A stretch of 8,394 nucleotides of DNA from JADLGL01 sp964611195. GTDB taxonomy: Bacteria; Pseudomonadota; Alphaproteobacteria; Rhizobiales; Kaistiaceae. The translations under genes and the position numbers were made by a program. Below are positions 8,172-8,394 of the stretch, one piece after another; within the stretch, counting starts at the first letter, position 1, and each line of letters begins with the position of its first letter. The stretch is from assembly GCA_964611195.1 (NCBI GenBank), contig CAZSXA010000104.1, positions 1 through 8,394 of the forward strand, read 5' to 3'. The notes under the pieces were generated by a model. It searched no databases. It saw only the letters and a program-made list of their open reading frames with translations, and had not been told where the DNA came from.

Positions 8172-8246
8172 TGGTGGGCGTGACTGGGATTGAACCAGTG
8201 ACCCCTACGATGTCAACGTAGTGCTCTCCCGCTGAGCTAACCGCCC
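8172..8246 (-). tRNA. tRNA-Val (anticodon GAC)
   Basis: The minus strand folds as a tRNA. The 5' acceptor is GGGCGGT, followed by TA and a D-stem GCTC/GAGC. The anticodon stem CTACG/CGTAG encloses the loop TTGACAT, giving anticodon GAC for valine. The variable loop is short, the T-stem ACTGG/CCAGT encloses TTCAATC, and the 3' strand CACGCCC is followed by discriminator A and an encoded CCA at 8174-8172. The two innermost acceptor pairs (6-67 G/A and 7-66 T/C) do not match, while the outer five pairs do. The upstream AT-rich region should hold its promoter. TTGAAA at 8293-8288 is a possible -35, but no convincing -10 is seen. The cytidylyltransferase starts 115 nt downstream with no obvious terminator between them. 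Confidence 0.93.
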
Positions 8247-8334
8247 TTTCTTGAAAGTCAGAGAAAAAAAACAGAAAATCAGGTGCTTTTCAAGTCTTTT
8301 CTTCCTGATCGTGTACGCAATGCCCGCGCAAAAT

Positions 8335-8349
8335 TTAAGGCCATGTTAA
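8335..8349. promoter_or_regulatory. Putative CtrA-type binding site (TTAA-N7-TTAA)
   Basis: TTAAGGCCATGTTAA is an exact match to the TTAA-N7-TTAA box recognised by the alphaproteobacterial cell-cycle regulator CtrA. It stands in an AT-rich intergenic stretch about 90 nt upstream of the tRNA 5' end and faces unseen sequence to the right. It more probably controls a plus-strand gene beyond the window (CtrA often controls motility, pilus or cell-cycle genes) than the tRNA. Chance occurrence in AT-rich DNA cannot be excluded. Confidence 0.5.
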
Positions 8350-8394
8350 AAATAACCTGCTAGCTTTTTTGCAGTTATAAGCATTAGGTTATTT
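8350..8394. repeat. Inverted repeat at the window edge
   Basis: AAATAACCT at 8350-8358 is exactly inverted as AGGTTATTT at 8386-8394, with 27 nt between the arms. The arms extend imperfectly inward (GCTAGC against GCATT) and the right arm may continue beyond the window. The spacer contains a TTTTTT run and TTATAA. It directly abuts the CtrA-type box and may be part of the same promoter or operator region. Confidence 0.5.

Noticed and set aside
7286..8221. 311-codon plus-strand frame ending VTGIEPVTPTMST
   Set aside because: Antisense to the cytidylyltransferase. Its tail is the translation of tRNA-Val, a well-known source of false genes.

Overview
The window is GC-rich, densely packed bacterial DNA. 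A full TTAA-N7-TTAA CtrA-type box at the right edge, the codon usage and the gene families suggest an alphaproteobacterium, probably a sphingomonad-like genus. That assignment is inference, because no marker gene is present.

Left, plus strand (1-2038): the C-terminal end of a probable flavin-containing monooxygenase (FMO), then an extended-SDR reductase/dehydrogenase, then a full-length membrane protein that looks strikingly like animal steroid 5-alpha-reductases. The last two overlap by GTGA and should be co-transcribed. Together they look like a redox set acting on a lipid, steroid-like or enone substrate.

Middle, minus strand (8056 down to 2035): a tightly coupled operon converges on the plus-strand genes and shares its last stop-codon bases with them. 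In transcription order it encodes a CMP-sugar-synthetase-like cytidylyltransferase with a frameshifted C-terminus, a class III (glutamate-1-semialdehyde aminomutase-like) PLP aminotransferase, a stand-alone acyl carrier protein, an AMP-forming acyl/aryl/aminoacyl ligase, an alpha/beta-hydrolase-like protein, a small exported protein of unknown function, and a SAM-dependent methyltransferase. From the aminotransferase onward the gaps run from a 4-nt overlap to about 25 nt. The carrier protein between an aminotransferase and an adenylating enzyme suggests a carrier-bound acyl or amino-acyl intermediate. This would be released or transferred by the hydrolase-like protein, methylated, and perhaps attached to a CMP-activated sugar. 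No ketosynthase, condensation domain or glycosyltransferase is visible, so the product is unknown.

Right (8057-8394): a minus-strand tRNA-Val(GAC) lies directly upstream of the operon, with its CCA end facing the cluster. The two innermost acceptor-stem pairs are mismatched and the CCCACCA end is repeated beside it. Beyond the tRNA the sequence turns AT-rich and holds the CtrA-type box and an inverted repeat, probably the control region of a gene outside the window.
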